Below are positions 37,260 through 46,124 of a stretch of 64,000 nucleotides of DNA, piece by piece. The stretch is from Clostridia bacterium (GTDB taxonomy: Bacteria > Bacillota > Clostridia > Acetivibrionales > DSM-27016). Made by a program: the position numbers and the translations under genes. Every line of letters begins with the position of its first letter. Positions within the stretch are counted from its first letter, which is position 1. Location of the stretch: contig JAOAIJ010000009.1 in NCBI GenBank assembly GCA_026414765.1, forward strand, positions 186,001-250,000, in the 5' to 3' direction. The notes beneath the pieces are model-generated. The model was not told the origin of the DNA and searched no databases. It saw only the letters and a list, made by a program, of their open reading frames with translations.

Positions 37260-38668
37260 AAAAAAGAATTACAATAGAAAAGGAATTTATCTCATCCTAC
37301 GTAATTGTTCTGATATTGAGCATAATTACGTCAATTGCTGCAGTAATGTCCTTCTATCTTATATTTCATTCCGTAAAAGGCTTCCATTCGTCAGATATAA
37401 AAAGGGCAAATATGACAGAGATTATAGAATATGCACATAGAAACAGCAGTTTTATTATAAATGGTAAAAGGATCGATGAACTAAACAATCTTGCAGACAC
37501 GCATAATCTCAGCTTCTTAATCAAGGATGCCGCTAATAATGTAGTATACAGTTCGGGTAAAGAAAACATAAGCATAGATCATGACGGTTTCCTTACAAAT
37601 ATGATACATGAAATAAGGAGCACCTTGATAAATTCATCAACCGTTGATATTCCCCTGATGCACCCTGATACCGGCAAAGTGCAGCAAATTCTGGTATTGA
37701 CACAAAAAAGCAACTCCTATTCCATACTATTTATACTTATTGATATCAGCATACCGTTTATATGTTTCATAACATTCACCCTCATAGTTTCCAGAAAGCT
37801 TAGTAGAAGAATTAAAACTCCTTTGCGGGAGTTAATGGATGCTGTTGAAAAAATAAAGGGCAGGGATCTGGATTTTACTATAGAAAACAGACAAAGTAAT
37901 GAAATAGGAGATCTGGCAAGAGCATTTGAGGAAATGAAGGCAAATCTCAAAACTTCTTTGTTAAGAGAATGGCAGCTTGAGCATGACAGACGTGAAATGG
38001 TCTCAGCTATAACACATGATTTGAGAACTCCCCTTGCCATCATTCAAGGGCATATAGAAGCCCTGCAGGACGGAATGAAGGAAAACAGGGATAAGCTTGA
38101 CGCTTATCTGAATACAATAGAACAAAATGCAAAGCGGGCAAAAAATCTTATAGATGAGATGAATCTGCTGGTTGAAATAGACAGTATGGATTTTACGCTG
38201 TCCCCTTCTCCATTGGATCTGGTACAGTTTATGAAAAACAGGGTACAAGAATATGAAGTACTGGCAGAACAAAAGGACATAAGAATTGTAAAAAGGATAA
38301 GTGACAACCGTAAGGAAAATTCAATGACCGCAGTAGATCCCAGTCGGCTTTCGCAGGTTCTCGACAATATCATGAGCAATAGTTTGCGATATACTCCAAA
38401 AGGGGGCACTATCAGCGTTAACCTGGAAATTTTAGAAACAGAGGCACACTTCAGAATATGCGATACAGGTGCCGGCTTTTCTGAAAAAGATTTGTCCAAC
38501 CTGTTTAAAAAGTTCTACAAGGGCGATGCATCAAGATCAGTGGTAAAAGGCCATTGCGGTCTCGGCTTGTATATCAGCAAATCAATAATCCAAAAACATG
38601 GTGGTGCTGTAAGAGCTTGTAATATGCCTGAAGGCGGAGCCTGCATAGAATTTAGTATCACATTCTGA
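37256..38668 (+). CDS. Sensor histidine kinase
   Basis: 470 residues from the ATG at 37256, which overlaps the regulator stop (ATGA). Two membrane helices flank an outer domain of about 110 residues, followed by a HAMP linker (SRRIKTPLRELMDAVEKI), HisKA (MVSAITHDLRTPLAIIQGH) and an ATPase domain (N box DNIMSNSLRYTPKGG, G1 CDTGAGFSEKDLSNLF, G2 CGLGLYISKSIIQKHGG). Unlike the other two kinases here it has a true extracytoplasmic sensor domain. Confidence 0.92.
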   Translation: MKKRITIEKEFISSYVIVLILSIITSIAAVMSFYLIFHSVKGFHSSDIKRANMTEIIEYAHRNSSFIINGKRIDELNNLADTHNLSFLIKDAANNVVYSSGKENISIDHDGFLTNMIHEIRSTLINSSTVDIPLMHPDTGKVQQILVLTQKSNSYSILFILIDISIPFICFITFTLIVSRKLSRRIKTPLRELMDAVEKIKGRDLDFTIENRQSNEIGDLARAFEEMKANLKTSLLREWQLEHDRREMVSAITHDLRTPLAIIQGHIEALQDGMKENRDKLDAYLNTIEQNAKRAKNLIDEMNLLVEIDSMDFTLSPSPLDLVQFMKNRVQEYEVLAEQKDIRIVKRISDNRKENSMTAVDPSRLSQVLDNIMSNSLRYTPKGGTISVNLEILETEAHFRICDTGAGFSEKDLSNLFKKFYKGDASRSVVKGHCGLGLYISKSIIQKHGGAVRACNMPEGGACIEFSITF

Positions 38669-38680
38669 CTAAACAAATTT

Positions 38681-38716
38681 AGGAGAAATAATCCATCAAA
38701 CCAGATTTTATCTCCT
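38681..38716 (+). terminator. Possible hairpin after the kinase gene
   Basis: AGGAGA (38681-38686) pairs with TCTCCT (38711-38716), with partial inner pairing. No T-tract. Could be a weak terminator. Confidence 0.3.
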
Positions 38717-38718
38717 GC

Positions 38719-38740
38719 CTTTATAAAATCTTTAAAAATA
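38719..38740 (+). promoter_or_regulatory. Direct-repeat motif upstream of the third ABC pair
   Basis: CTTTATAAAATC followed by TTTAAAAATA, 85 bases before the ATPase start. A further TTAAAATCT lies one more DNA turn downstream. Same motif as at 42013 and, with changes, at 36401. Confidence 0.6.
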
Positions 38741-38824
38741 TCGCTTAAAATCTGAATATAGCAGTTATTGATGTGATTTCGCATTAAACATCACTTCATA
38801 ATAACTTAATATAGGAGGATTTTG

Positions 38825-39523
38825 ATGATTAACTTAAAAGGTATTGAAAAGGTTTACAAAACTGGATATAAGGATTATTCAGTCTTAAAAAACGTATCAT
38901 TTGACATTAAAGCAGGCGAGTTTGTCATAATCATGGGAAAGTCAGGCAGTGGAAAATCCACTCTTATGAACATCATAACCGGAGTTGACAAACCAACAAG
39001 TGGCGATGTAGTTATTAATGGAATCGGCATAAATAGCTATAATGAAGGGAAAATGGCGCAATGGAGAGGACATAACGTAGGCATAATCTTTCAGTTTTTT
39101 CAACTGATTCCCACATTATCCGTTATAGAAAATATCTTATTACCTATGGATCTGGTAAAAAAAATCCCTGCTAAAGAAAGAGAGTCTAAAGCTGTAAAGC
39201 TATTGACCAAGGTAGGTCTTACTGAGCATGCACATAAAATGCCATCCGCCCTTTCAGGGGGAGAGCAGCAAAGGGTAGCTATTGCACGTGCTCTCGCAAA
39301 TGATGTGCCAATTATAGTTGCGGATGAACCTACTGGAAACCTTGATTCAAAGAATGCAGAAATTATTTATGATTTGTTTGATAAGATAAAAAAGGAAGGG
39401 AAAACCGTTATAATGGTTACCCATGAGAGAGAGATTATCAAAGGCGCTACCAGAAAACTTGTTCTGAGAGACGGAGAAGTAATTGAAGATGTTACTCTTG
39501 TGCCGGGGGTAAAAGCTGTATGA
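38825..39523 (+). CDS. ABC transporter ATPase, MacB/LolD type (copy 3)
   Basis: 232 residues from the ATG at 38825, with AGGAGG seven or eight bases upstream. Walker A GKSGSGKST, signature LSGGEQQRVAIARAL, Walker B IIVADEPTGNLD. A close paralogue of the ATPase at 31982: the central stretch from the Q-loop to the signature is almost unchanged. Four-base ATGA overlap with the permease. Probably controlled by the two-component system just upstream. Confidence 0.92.
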   Translation: MINLKGIEKVYKTGYKDYSVLKNVSFDIKAGEFVIIMGKSGSGKSTLMNIITGVDKPTSGDVVINGIGINSYNEGKMAQWRGHNVGIIFQFFQLIPTLSVIENILLPMDLVKKIPAKERESKAVKLLTKVGLTEHAHKMPSALSGGEQQRVAIARALANDVPIIVADEPTGNLDSKNAEIIYDLFDKIKKEGKTVIMVTHEREIIKGATRKLVLRDGEVIEDVTLVPGVKAV

Positions 39524-41895
39524 AAAGGTTGTTTGTAAAGATAATACGCGATTTACTTAAGGACAAACTTAGGACATTTCTTTCATTATTGGCTATCGCG
39601 ATAGGTATGACAGCCTTCGGTCTGGTAATGTTTTCTTACAATATATTGACAAGAGAATTGTCCGATATATTTACAGCCATAAACCCCGTATCAGCCAGCA
39701 TTATGGTTGACAAAATCGATGACAGGTTGATTGACCTGACTAGGGGATTTAAAGAAATTGGTGAGTTTGAGGAAAAAGGATATTATGAACTCAGACTAAA
39801 GCTGGGTGAAAACAAGTGGAAGACACTCCACCTGTATGCTGTTAAAGATTTCAGCAAAATGAGGATTAATAAAGTGAAGAGCCAGGAAGGAAGCTTCAGC
39901 CCTGGAAAAAACGAAGTACTGATTGAAAGGGATGCACTAGGAGTTGCTAACGCTGTACTAAATAAAAACATAAAAGTAGCTTTGCCTGACTCAAGCATCC
40001 GTGAACTCAAAGTTGTTGGAGTTGTTCATGACATAGTCGTCCACCCCGCTTCCATAGAAAACATCATACCGGTTTATATTTCTTACGACTCACTTGAAGA
40101 CTTAGGTCTCATAGGAAACCGGATGGATGTCATACTTGCAGATAACAAGTATGACAGAAAAAGCATATTGGCTGCCGGCAATGACTATATCAAGCTATTA
40201 GAAACTAATGGATATAAAGTAAGTGATATCGATATCTCAAGCACTCCCGGCAGAAGCATGCATCAGTCTGAATACGATTCTATCCTTTTCATCCTGCAGG
40301 TGTTTGCTATTATAGCCTTTTTACTCGGCTGCATGATCATGAGCAGTTTGTTGTCTTCCATACTTTCAAGCCAGATAAGGCAGATCGGAGTACTGAAGGC
40401 TATCGGAGCCAAAACGTCTAATATCTTCCTGTCATATATGCTTATAATGCTGGCTTTAGTATCGTTAACATCAGCAGTATCCGTACCTGCCTCAACAGCA
40501 CTTGCCAAAAGCTTCTCTGTTCTGATGATGCGGTTAGGCAACATGGAACTTGGCAGTAGCAGTATACCCGTAAACCTGATTGTATTGTTTTGTGTATTGA
40601 GTTTCGTAATACCAATGATTATTTCCATATTCCCCATACGCAGGGGGGTTAAAATAACTGTAAGAGAGGCAATCAACGATTATGGAACGGTTCAGCATGC
40701 GGGCAGCAGTAGGCAGGATATGCCAGGTGTTGATTTAAGATTATTCTCAAGACCGGTTATGCTATCTATAAGGAATGCAGCAAGGCGTAAAGGCCGTTTT
40801 TATCTGAATGTAATAAGCCTGACCTTAAGTGGAGCTATTTTTATTGCTGCAATAACTGCTATGGTTTCTATGAGCTACACTATATCAAAAGACCTTGAAA
40901 CATTTAATTTTGATTATCAGATTAGAACTAGCAATTCAGTTGATGATTCAAAATTGGATTATGTTATAAAAAACATCCCTGAAATAATTGGCTATGAAAA
41001 TTGGGGACATGCTACAGGGAAGCTGATATATAACGACGGAAAAGCTGGTAATTTATATGATATCATGGCTCTCTCTCCCAATACCAAAGCATTTAAGCCT
41101 GAACAGATGGAGGGCAGATGGCTCTCTGACCATGATACAAATGAAATCGTAGTAGGACATCAGTTTTTTTCAAATGAACCAGCTTTCAGGTTTGGCGATA
41201 CAATAGCTGTAAAATTTGGAAATAAAGAGCAACGGTTTAAGATAGTTGGCACCATCAAGGAACTTGGTTCTCCTACAATATATATGACAAAAAAAAGCTA
41301 TGATAAACTGGTTCCTGCCGAAAACAAAAAGAACAGTATAAAACTTATGATTCAGCCCGGTATTTCAGAAAAACAAAACTTGTATCAAAAAACAGAAGAC
41401 AGGCTTAGAGAAGCAGGAGTAATTATTTTTCAGAGCGAAAGCATGGAAGAATTGCTTGAGGTTTTGGAAGCACACGGCACACTGATTATTGTATTCTTTC
41501 TGGCAATTTCTATAATGGTGGTGGTAGTTGCAGGTTTCGGACTTTCATCAACAATGAATGTACAGGTCACTGAAAGAACAAGAGAAATCGGCATCATGAA
41601 AGCAATGGGGGCATCCAGGAGGCAAATCAAAAGAATTGTAACTGCTGAGAGTGTATTTATTTCCATTGTAAGCTGGTTGGTTTCAATCATACTTGGTATA
41701 CCTCTTGGTGCGCTGGTAGCTTTCGTAGTGGGCAACATCATGGTTAGCACCTCACTGGATGTTAACTATGCGCAAAGCTACATACCTGTTGTAATATGGT
41801 TAGTGTTAACGCTTACAATAAGTTATGCAGCGAGCAGGACTGCTTCTAAACGGGCATCAAAAATGAGTGTCAAAGAGACACTTGCATTTGAATAA
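39520..41895 (+). CDS. MacB-like ABC permease with two FtsX domains (copy 3)
   Basis: 791 residues, the same architecture as copy 2, with FtsX phrases QIRQIGVLKAIGA and RTREIGIMKAMGA. The two extracytoplasmic domains are conserved in outline with copy 2 but differ in detail, so the pair may handle related but distinct ligands. A strong terminator follows, separating it from the SDR operon. Confidence 0.88.
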   Translation: MKRLFVKIIRDLLKDKLRTFLSLLAIAIGMTAFGLVMFSYNILTRELSDIFTAINPVSASIMVDKIDDRLIDLTRGFKEIGEFEEKGYYELRLKLGENKWKTLHLYAVKDFSKMRINKVKSQEGSFSPGKNEVLIERDALGVANAVLNKNIKVALPDSSIRELKVVGVVHDIVVHPASIENIIPVYISYDSLEDLGLIGNRMDVILADNKYDRKSILAAGNDYIKLLETNGYKVSDIDISSTPGRSMHQSEYDSILFILQVFAIIAFLLGCMIMSSLLSSILSSQIRQIGVLKAIGAKTSNIFLSYMLIMLALVSLTSAVSVPASTALAKSFSVLMMRLGNMELGSSSIPVNLIVLFCVLSFVIPMIISIFPIRRGVKITVREAINDYGTVQHAGSSRQDMPGVDLRLFSRPVMLSIRNAARRKGRFYLNVISLTLSGAIFIAAITAMVSMSYTISKDLETFNFDYQIRTSNSVDDSKLDYVIKNIPEIIGYENWGHATGKLIYNDGKAGNLYDIMALSPNTKAFKPEQMEGRWLSDHDTNEIVVGHQFFSNEPAFRFGDTIAVKFGNKEQRFKIVGTIKELGSPTIYMTKKSYDKLVPAENKKNSIKLMIQPGISEKQNLYQKTEDRLREAGVIIFQSESMEELLEVLEAHGTLIIVFFLAISIMVVVVAGFGLSSTMNVQVTERTREIGIMKAMGASRRQIKRIVTAESVFISIVSWLVSIILGIPLGALVAFVVGNIMVSTSLDVNYAQSYIPVVIWLVLTLTISYAASRTASKRASKMSVKETLAFE

Positions 41896-41924
41896 TAATA
41901 AGTATCGGTAAACAATTGTCTTCC

Positions 41925-41959
41925 AGGCTGAGTAAAAGGTATTTTACTCAGCCTTTTTT
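41925..41959 (+). terminator. Terminator after ABC copy 3
   Basis: AGGCTGAGTAAAA (41925-41937) pairs with TTTTACTCAGCCT (41942-41954) around a four-base loop, followed by Ts. Confidence 0.93.
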
Positions 41960-42012
41960 ATTAACCGCTCCACAATCCCCCTTTTTCAAAAAATATCAAG
42001 AATGTATTCTGA

Positions 42013-42035
42013 CTTTATAAAATCTTTAAAATTCA
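42013..42035 (+). promoter_or_regulatory. Direct-repeat motif upstream of the SDR operon
   Basis: CTTTATAAAATCTTTAAAA is identical over 19 bases to the motif at 38719, then reads TTCA as at 36401. It lies about 50-70 bases before the SDR start. Identity at two separate promoters supports a shared regulator. Confidence 0.65.
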
Positions 42036-42085
42036 GTATTACCATTAATATATAAAATGAAAATAATCAGATGGAGGACAGAAAT

Positions 42086-42859
42086 ATGAAAGTTTTAGAA
42101 AATAAAAGGGCGGTTATTACAGGAGGCAGTGAAGGAATAGGTTTTTCAATTGCAAAATCCTTTGCAAAGAACGGGTGCGATGTTCTATTGATAGCCAGAA
42201 ACCGGGATAAGCTTGATAAAGCAGCTTCAGATTTATCAGTATATGGAACAAAAGTAGAGACCATATCTTTTGATCTGTCAAATACTGAGTCTATAATGGA
42301 ATTAGCAGGCAGTATTACGGATATTTACCCCAAAATAGATATACTTGTCAATAATGCCGGCGGAGCAGAATTTAAAGCCTTTGAAAGTGTATCCGCAAAG
42401 TGCTTCGACTATCTCTTTGATTTAAATGTAAAATCTATGTTCCTTCTTACACAAGGCTTATTGCCGGCACTCAAACAAAACAATGGCACCATTATAAACA
42501 TCTCTTCTTTTCATGCACAAAGAGTAATGCCGGGATACCCTTCTACAGTGTATTCCATAGCAAAAGCCGCCGTTAATGCCTTTACTAAAAGTCTGGCTTA
42601 TGAGCTGGGTCCCCAGGGTATAAGGGTGAATGCCATAGCTCCCGGTAATGTAAGCACTTCTAAAGTCAGAGCAGCTATGGAAAATATTCCTGAGCAAGCT
42701 AAGGGCAGGATGCAGGAAATGATACGGACTATATACCCGCTCGGAAGGGTAGGAACTCCTGACGAATTGGGTGGAATAGCAGTCTATCTGGCTTCCGAAC
42801 AGGCAGCATGGGTTACCGGAAGCATATTTAACATAGATGGCGGAATTACAACGAATTAA
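42086..42859 (+). CDS. Short-chain dehydrogenase/reductase
   Basis: 257 residues from the ATG at 42086, with TGGAGGAC upstream. Rossmann dinucleotide motif TGGSEGIGFSIAK, NNAGG, catalytic Ser (ISSFHA) and YSIAK-type YxxxK (VYSIAKAAVNAF), and IDGG at the end. NADPH-dependent reduction of a carbonyl is the family role; FabG-like 3-oxoacyl reductases look like this, but the substrate is not readable. First gene of a three-gene unit with a methyltransferase and a NAPE-PLD-like hydrolase. Confidence 0.88.
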   Translation: MKVLENKRAVITGGSEGIGFSIAKSFAKNGCDVLLIARNRDKLDKAASDLSVYGTKVETISFDLSNTESIMELAGSITDIYPKIDILVNNAGGAEFKAFESVSAKCFDYLFDLNVKSMFLLTQGLLPALKQNNGTIINISSFHAQRVMPGYPSTVYSIAKAAVNAFTKSLAYELGPQGIRVNAIAPGNVSTSKVRAAMENIPEQAKGRMQEMIRTIYPLGRVGTPDELGGIAVYLASEQAAWVTGSIFNIDGGITTN

Positions 42860-42889
42860 AAGAGCTGAACAAGAATTGGAGTGATACTC

Positions 42890-44035
42890 ATGAATAATAC
42901 TAATCAAATCAAAACTGTCAAAGGGACTTTCTGGGGGGCAGCAGCCTTCTATCTTCTTATAGCTTTTGAATTTTTCTATATGGCAAGTCCCTTTGCCGTC
43001 TATTTTTATTCCGTTTACAGACCCGTATTGAACTTTTTTAATGATTCACCGTTATTAGCCGGGCTGATAATTTACTTTATGCCTCACTTTACTGAAACAT
43101 CTTCAGTAATCATTAATTCACATAATATTTTAGGAGGGATATTGGCTTTATCAGGTTTCCTAGCCTTTTGTGTAGGGGCGTCACAGGTTTACTATCACAA
43201 GCTTGCAAAAAAAGGAGCTGTCACAGGCGGTATCTATAACTTCATACGCCATCCTCAATATGCATCCTTTATAGTATGCAGCTTCGGCTTGCTCTTGTTA
43301 TGGCCCAGATATATAGTTCTTATAATGTTCATTACCATGATTTTTGCATATTACCTGCTGGCAAAAGTAGAAGAGAAGGAATGTGAAGCAAAATTCGGAC
43401 AGACTTATTTAGACTATAAAAACAAGACCAACATGTTCCTTCCATTCAGATTGCCTTTCAAAATAGCACCTCTCTTCAGGTTTAAGAGAAAATCCGCAAA
43501 ACTCCTTGCTCTGGTCGGAATATATATTCTTACACTGACCATCGGTATCGGCATCGCAAAAGGTCTGAATACTCTCACTCTAAACAGCCTTTATGCCGTA
43601 TATACAGAAAACTCCGCAAGCATTTCAATGTCCGGTATTGATATTGATAAACTACATAAGATTATAAACATAGCAGGCAAAAATAAGGATGTAAAGGCCA
43701 GGCTTGAGAAATTCACATCTGGCACGGATTCAAAATTCCTCAATTATGTACTGCCCAGTGAATGGTATGCCGCAGAAATACCAATGAACGGAATGGGTCC
43801 CATGGGCAGGCACACTGCTGCTTCAAATTATAATAAAAATGAATATAAAATTATTTTTACAAAAGCTCATATGAGGACAAATGACAGAATCCAAGGAAAG
43901 GATATAATTATGAATGTTTCCAAAAGAGAGGCTATTGTTGAAGTATGGGTTGATGTTGCAGACGGTAAGGTCACAAAGATAATGGACATGCCGAAAAAAA
44001 TAATGTATGAAAACATTCCTGTAGCACTGTATTAG
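42890..44035 (+). CDS. ICMT/PEMT-like membrane methyltransferase with an extra C-terminal domain (copy 2)
   Basis: 381 residues from the ATG at 42890 (GGAG upstream). Clear paralogue of the protein at 30747: same opening KGTFWGAAAFYLLIAFEFFYMASPFAVYF-like block, same GGIYNFIRHPQYASFI methyltransferase core, same unrecognised C-terminal domain with NYVLPSEWYAAEIPMNGMG and EVWVDVADGKVTKIM. The C-terminal domain is kept in both copies, so it is functional rather than decay. It sits between an SDR and a NAPE-PLD-like hydrolase, a lipid-flavoured context. Confidence 0.8.
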   Translation: MNNTNQIKTVKGTFWGAAAFYLLIAFEFFYMASPFAVYFYSVYRPVLNFFNDSPLLAGLIIYFMPHFTETSSVIINSHNILGGILALSGFLAFCVGASQVYYHKLAKKGAVTGGIYNFIRHPQYASFIVCSFGLLLLWPRYIVLIMFITMIFAYYLLAKVEEKECEAKFGQTYLDYKNKTNMFLPFRLPFKIAPLFRFKRKSAKLLALVGIYILTLTIGIGIAKGLNTLTLNSLYAVYTENSASISMSGIDIDKLHKIINIAGKNKDVKARLEKFTSGTDSKFLNYVLPSEWYAAEIPMNGMGPMGRHTAASNYNKNEYKIIFTKAHMRTNDRIQGKDIIMNVSKREAIVEVWVDVADGKVTKIMDMPKKIMYENIPVALY

Positions 44036-44078
44036 TCCTATGAAAGTAATCAATATGTCTCATTAATGGAGGGTGAAA

Positions 44079-45125
44079 ATGTTTCCTCTGAAAATCAAAG
44101 TAATATTATTGATTTGCATATCCATAACAAGTATATATCTGGTTATCTCCGGAAGTTTCAGAATTCTTTATAAAGGACTACCCTCAGACCATTTTGATGG
44201 AAGACGGTTTTTTTATAAAGGTTCCACCCACTCCTTCACCGATATGGTTAAGTGGATATGGCAAATGGAAACTGTGGAATGGCCTGCCTGGGTAGATGAT
44301 CCTCCCCAGGCAAAACCTGTAGAGCATGTTAAAGCCGGAGAACTTAAAATAACCTACATCAACCACGCTACACTGCTGATACAGATAGATGGAATAAACA
44401 TACTGACTGACCCTATCTGGTCAGAAGGTGCAGGCCCTATTTCATTTTTAAGCACAAAAAGGGTAAGGGCACCGGGCATAAAATTAGATGACTTACCCAG
44501 GATTGATGTTATTCTGATAAGCCATGACCATTATGACCACCTGGATCAAAAAACTTTGTCCGGGCTTTCAAAGACTCATAAGCCGAAAATTCTTGCAGGG
44601 TTAGGTGTAAAATCCCTACTAAATGAAAAGAAATTCCCTGACATAACAGAGCTGGACTGGTGGCAGTATTCTGTATATAAAAACCTGAAAGTCACCTTTG
44701 TACCCGCCCGTCACAACTCAGGCAGGGCTTTTACAGGAAGCAACAAAACCTTATGGGGGGGATTTGTTATTGAAAGTCCGGAAGGAAAGGTATATTTTGC
44801 TGGTGATACGGCTTATGATGACTTTATACCGGAGATAGGAAAGAAATTCGGTCAATTCCGCTTAACTGTTTTGCCTATAGGAAGTTATGAAAAACGCTGG
44901 TATATGAAAACCCAGCATATGAATCCAGAGGAATCTGTAAAGACCCATATACTGTTAAAATCAAAGCAAAGTGTAGGCTTTCATTACGCAACTTTTAAAG
45001 AGCATCCGGAGCAAGCTATTAATGCCCATGAAAAGGATTTGTCCATAGCTCTGAAAAAGTATGAGGTTCCCGAAACGGCTTTTTGGGTTCTTCAGTTCGG
45101 TGAAGGAAGATATGTCCGAAAATGA
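44079..45125 (+). CDS. Membrane-anchored NAPE-PLD-like metallo-beta-lactamase-fold hydrolase
   Basis: 348 residues from the ATG at 44079 (GGAGGG upstream). One N-terminal membrane helix (VILLICISITSIYLVISG) anchors a metallo-beta-lactamase domain with HxHxDH in SHDHYDHLD, and later metal ligands in PARHNSG, GDTAYDD and HYATFKEHP. INHATLLIQIDGINILTDPIWSEGAGP is typical of the N-acyl-phosphatidylethanolamine phospholipase D-like group (UlaG-related). Activity in bacteria is mostly unproven; a phosphodiesterase acting on lipids at the membrane is a fair guess. Last gene of the SDR unit. Confidence 0.82.
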   Translation: MFPLKIKVILLICISITSIYLVISGSFRILYKGLPSDHFDGRRFFYKGSTHSFTDMVKWIWQMETVEWPAWVDDPPQAKPVEHVKAGELKITYINHATLLIQIDGINILTDPIWSEGAGPISFLSTKRVRAPGIKLDDLPRIDVILISHDHYDHLDQKTLSGLSKTHKPKILAGLGVKSLLNEKKFPDITELDWWQYSVYKNLKVTFVPARHNSGRAFTGSNKTLWGGFVIESPEGKVYFAGDTAYDDFIPEIGKKFGQFRLTVLPIGSYEKRWYMKTQHMNPEESVKTHILLKSKQSVGFHYATFKEHPEQAINAHEKDLSIALKKYEVPETAFWVLQFGEGRYVRK

Positions 45126-45272
45126 ATATTTTGTTGATATGAATATAACTCTATATTGCGTTTCTGCTCATCAATCGTATTCCTGTCCTTCGTCACCACT
45201 CTTATATAGCCGCTTGCCTTTGTCTATCCATACAGTCTCCTAATGAAATACTAGATTTTTTAAAAGAAAAAA

Positions 45273-45327
45273 GCCTTACATTAAAGTTATTAATCCACCT
45301 ATACCTGGATTAAATCACTTATAAGGC
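45273..45327. terminator. Hairpin between the hydrolase and L25 genes
   Basis: GCCTTA (45273-45278) with TAAGGC (45322-45327) and, inside, TTAATCCA (45290-45297) with TGGATTAA (45306-45313). Read on the minus strand it ends in TTTTTTCTTTT, and on the plus strand in AATTTTATT. It probably ends the hydrolase operon. Confidence 0.5.
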
Positions 45328-45413
45328 AATTTTATTGGATTAACCAACGTTTATTTATCTTAAATATTGGCAATAACTAATCTAAGTAGTTTTACTAGGA
45401 GGTTCTTTTAAAA

Positions 45414-46049
45414 ATGGATAGTATATTTTTAAACCTTGAAGAGAGAAAGAATATCGGTGGAGGAAAAGTGAAAAGATTGAGAAAAGCAGGCTATATACCT
45501 GCTGTAATTTATGGGCGCAGTATGGAATCCATACCCACTCAGATAAAAGCGTCGGAATTCAGGGAGTTTTTAATGAAACACGGCAAAAATTCAATTTTCA
45601 CTACTGAATTTGCAGCAGAGCAGGATATGTCCGTTTTGGTTAAAGATATCCAATATGACATGTTGAAAAACGCTGTTTCTCACGTGGATTTCCAGCGGGT
45701 TTCCATTAATGAAAAGATACATGCTGCAATACCCGTCAGAATAACAGGAGATAACAGGCTTAAAGGCACCGGTAGTGTAATCGTTCATCAGCTCGATGAG
45801 GTTATTGTAGAATGTCTTCCGCAAAATGTTCCCCATCATCTGAATGCAGACGTATCCGGCATGACACCCGGCCATAGTCTGACAGCAGCACAACTGCACC
45901 TTCCTCAAGGAGTGACGCTTGTAACGGAACCCGGCAGTGTAATACTGGCAGTTACTGGAGGCAAATCAGCTGATTTGCAGGTTGAAAAGACAGATGAAGC
46001 CGTTGTGCCCAAAGGTGAAGAAGGAAATGTTCATGCAAAAAGAATATAG
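45414..46049 (+). CDS. rplY: 50S ribosomal protein L25/general stress protein Ctc
   Basis: 211 residues: the 5S-rRNA-binding L25 domain (about 1-92, KVKRLRKAGYIPAVIYG) plus the C-terminal TL5 beta domain (about 93-185), the long Ctc form normal in Firmicutes. It binds 5S rRNA in the large subunit; in Bacillus the gene is stress-induced. It stands alone with its own AGGAGG site, not in a ribosomal operon, which is usual for ctc. An acidic tail (VEKTDEAVVPKGEEG) ends the protein. Confidence 0.93.
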   Translation: MDSIFLNLEERKNIGGGKVKRLRKAGYIPAVIYGRSMESIPTQIKASEFREFLMKHGKNSIFTTEFAAEQDMSVLVKDIQYDMLKNAVSHVDFQRVSINEKIHAAIPVRITGDNRLKGTGSVIVHQLDEVIVECLPQNVPHHLNADVSGMTPGHSLTAAQLHLPQGVTLVTEPGSVILAVTGGKSADLQVEKTDEAVVPKGEEGNVHAKRI

Positions 46050-46086
46050 AAATATATTCACCATAAGATTTTTACTTAATTAAGCA

Positions 46087-46121
46087 TTAAAGAGCCAGTA
46101 AATAACTCCCTGGCTCTTTAA
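46087..46121. terminator. Hairpin between convergent L25 and chemotaxis genes
   Basis: TTAAAGAGCCAG (46087-46098) pairs perfectly with CTGGCTCTTTAA (46110-46121). It serves both convergent genes. Confidence 0.7.
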
Positions 46122-46124
46122 CCT

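Noticed and set aside
42458-42907. 149-codon minus-strand frame
   Set aside because: Antisense to the SDR gene and without a start signal.
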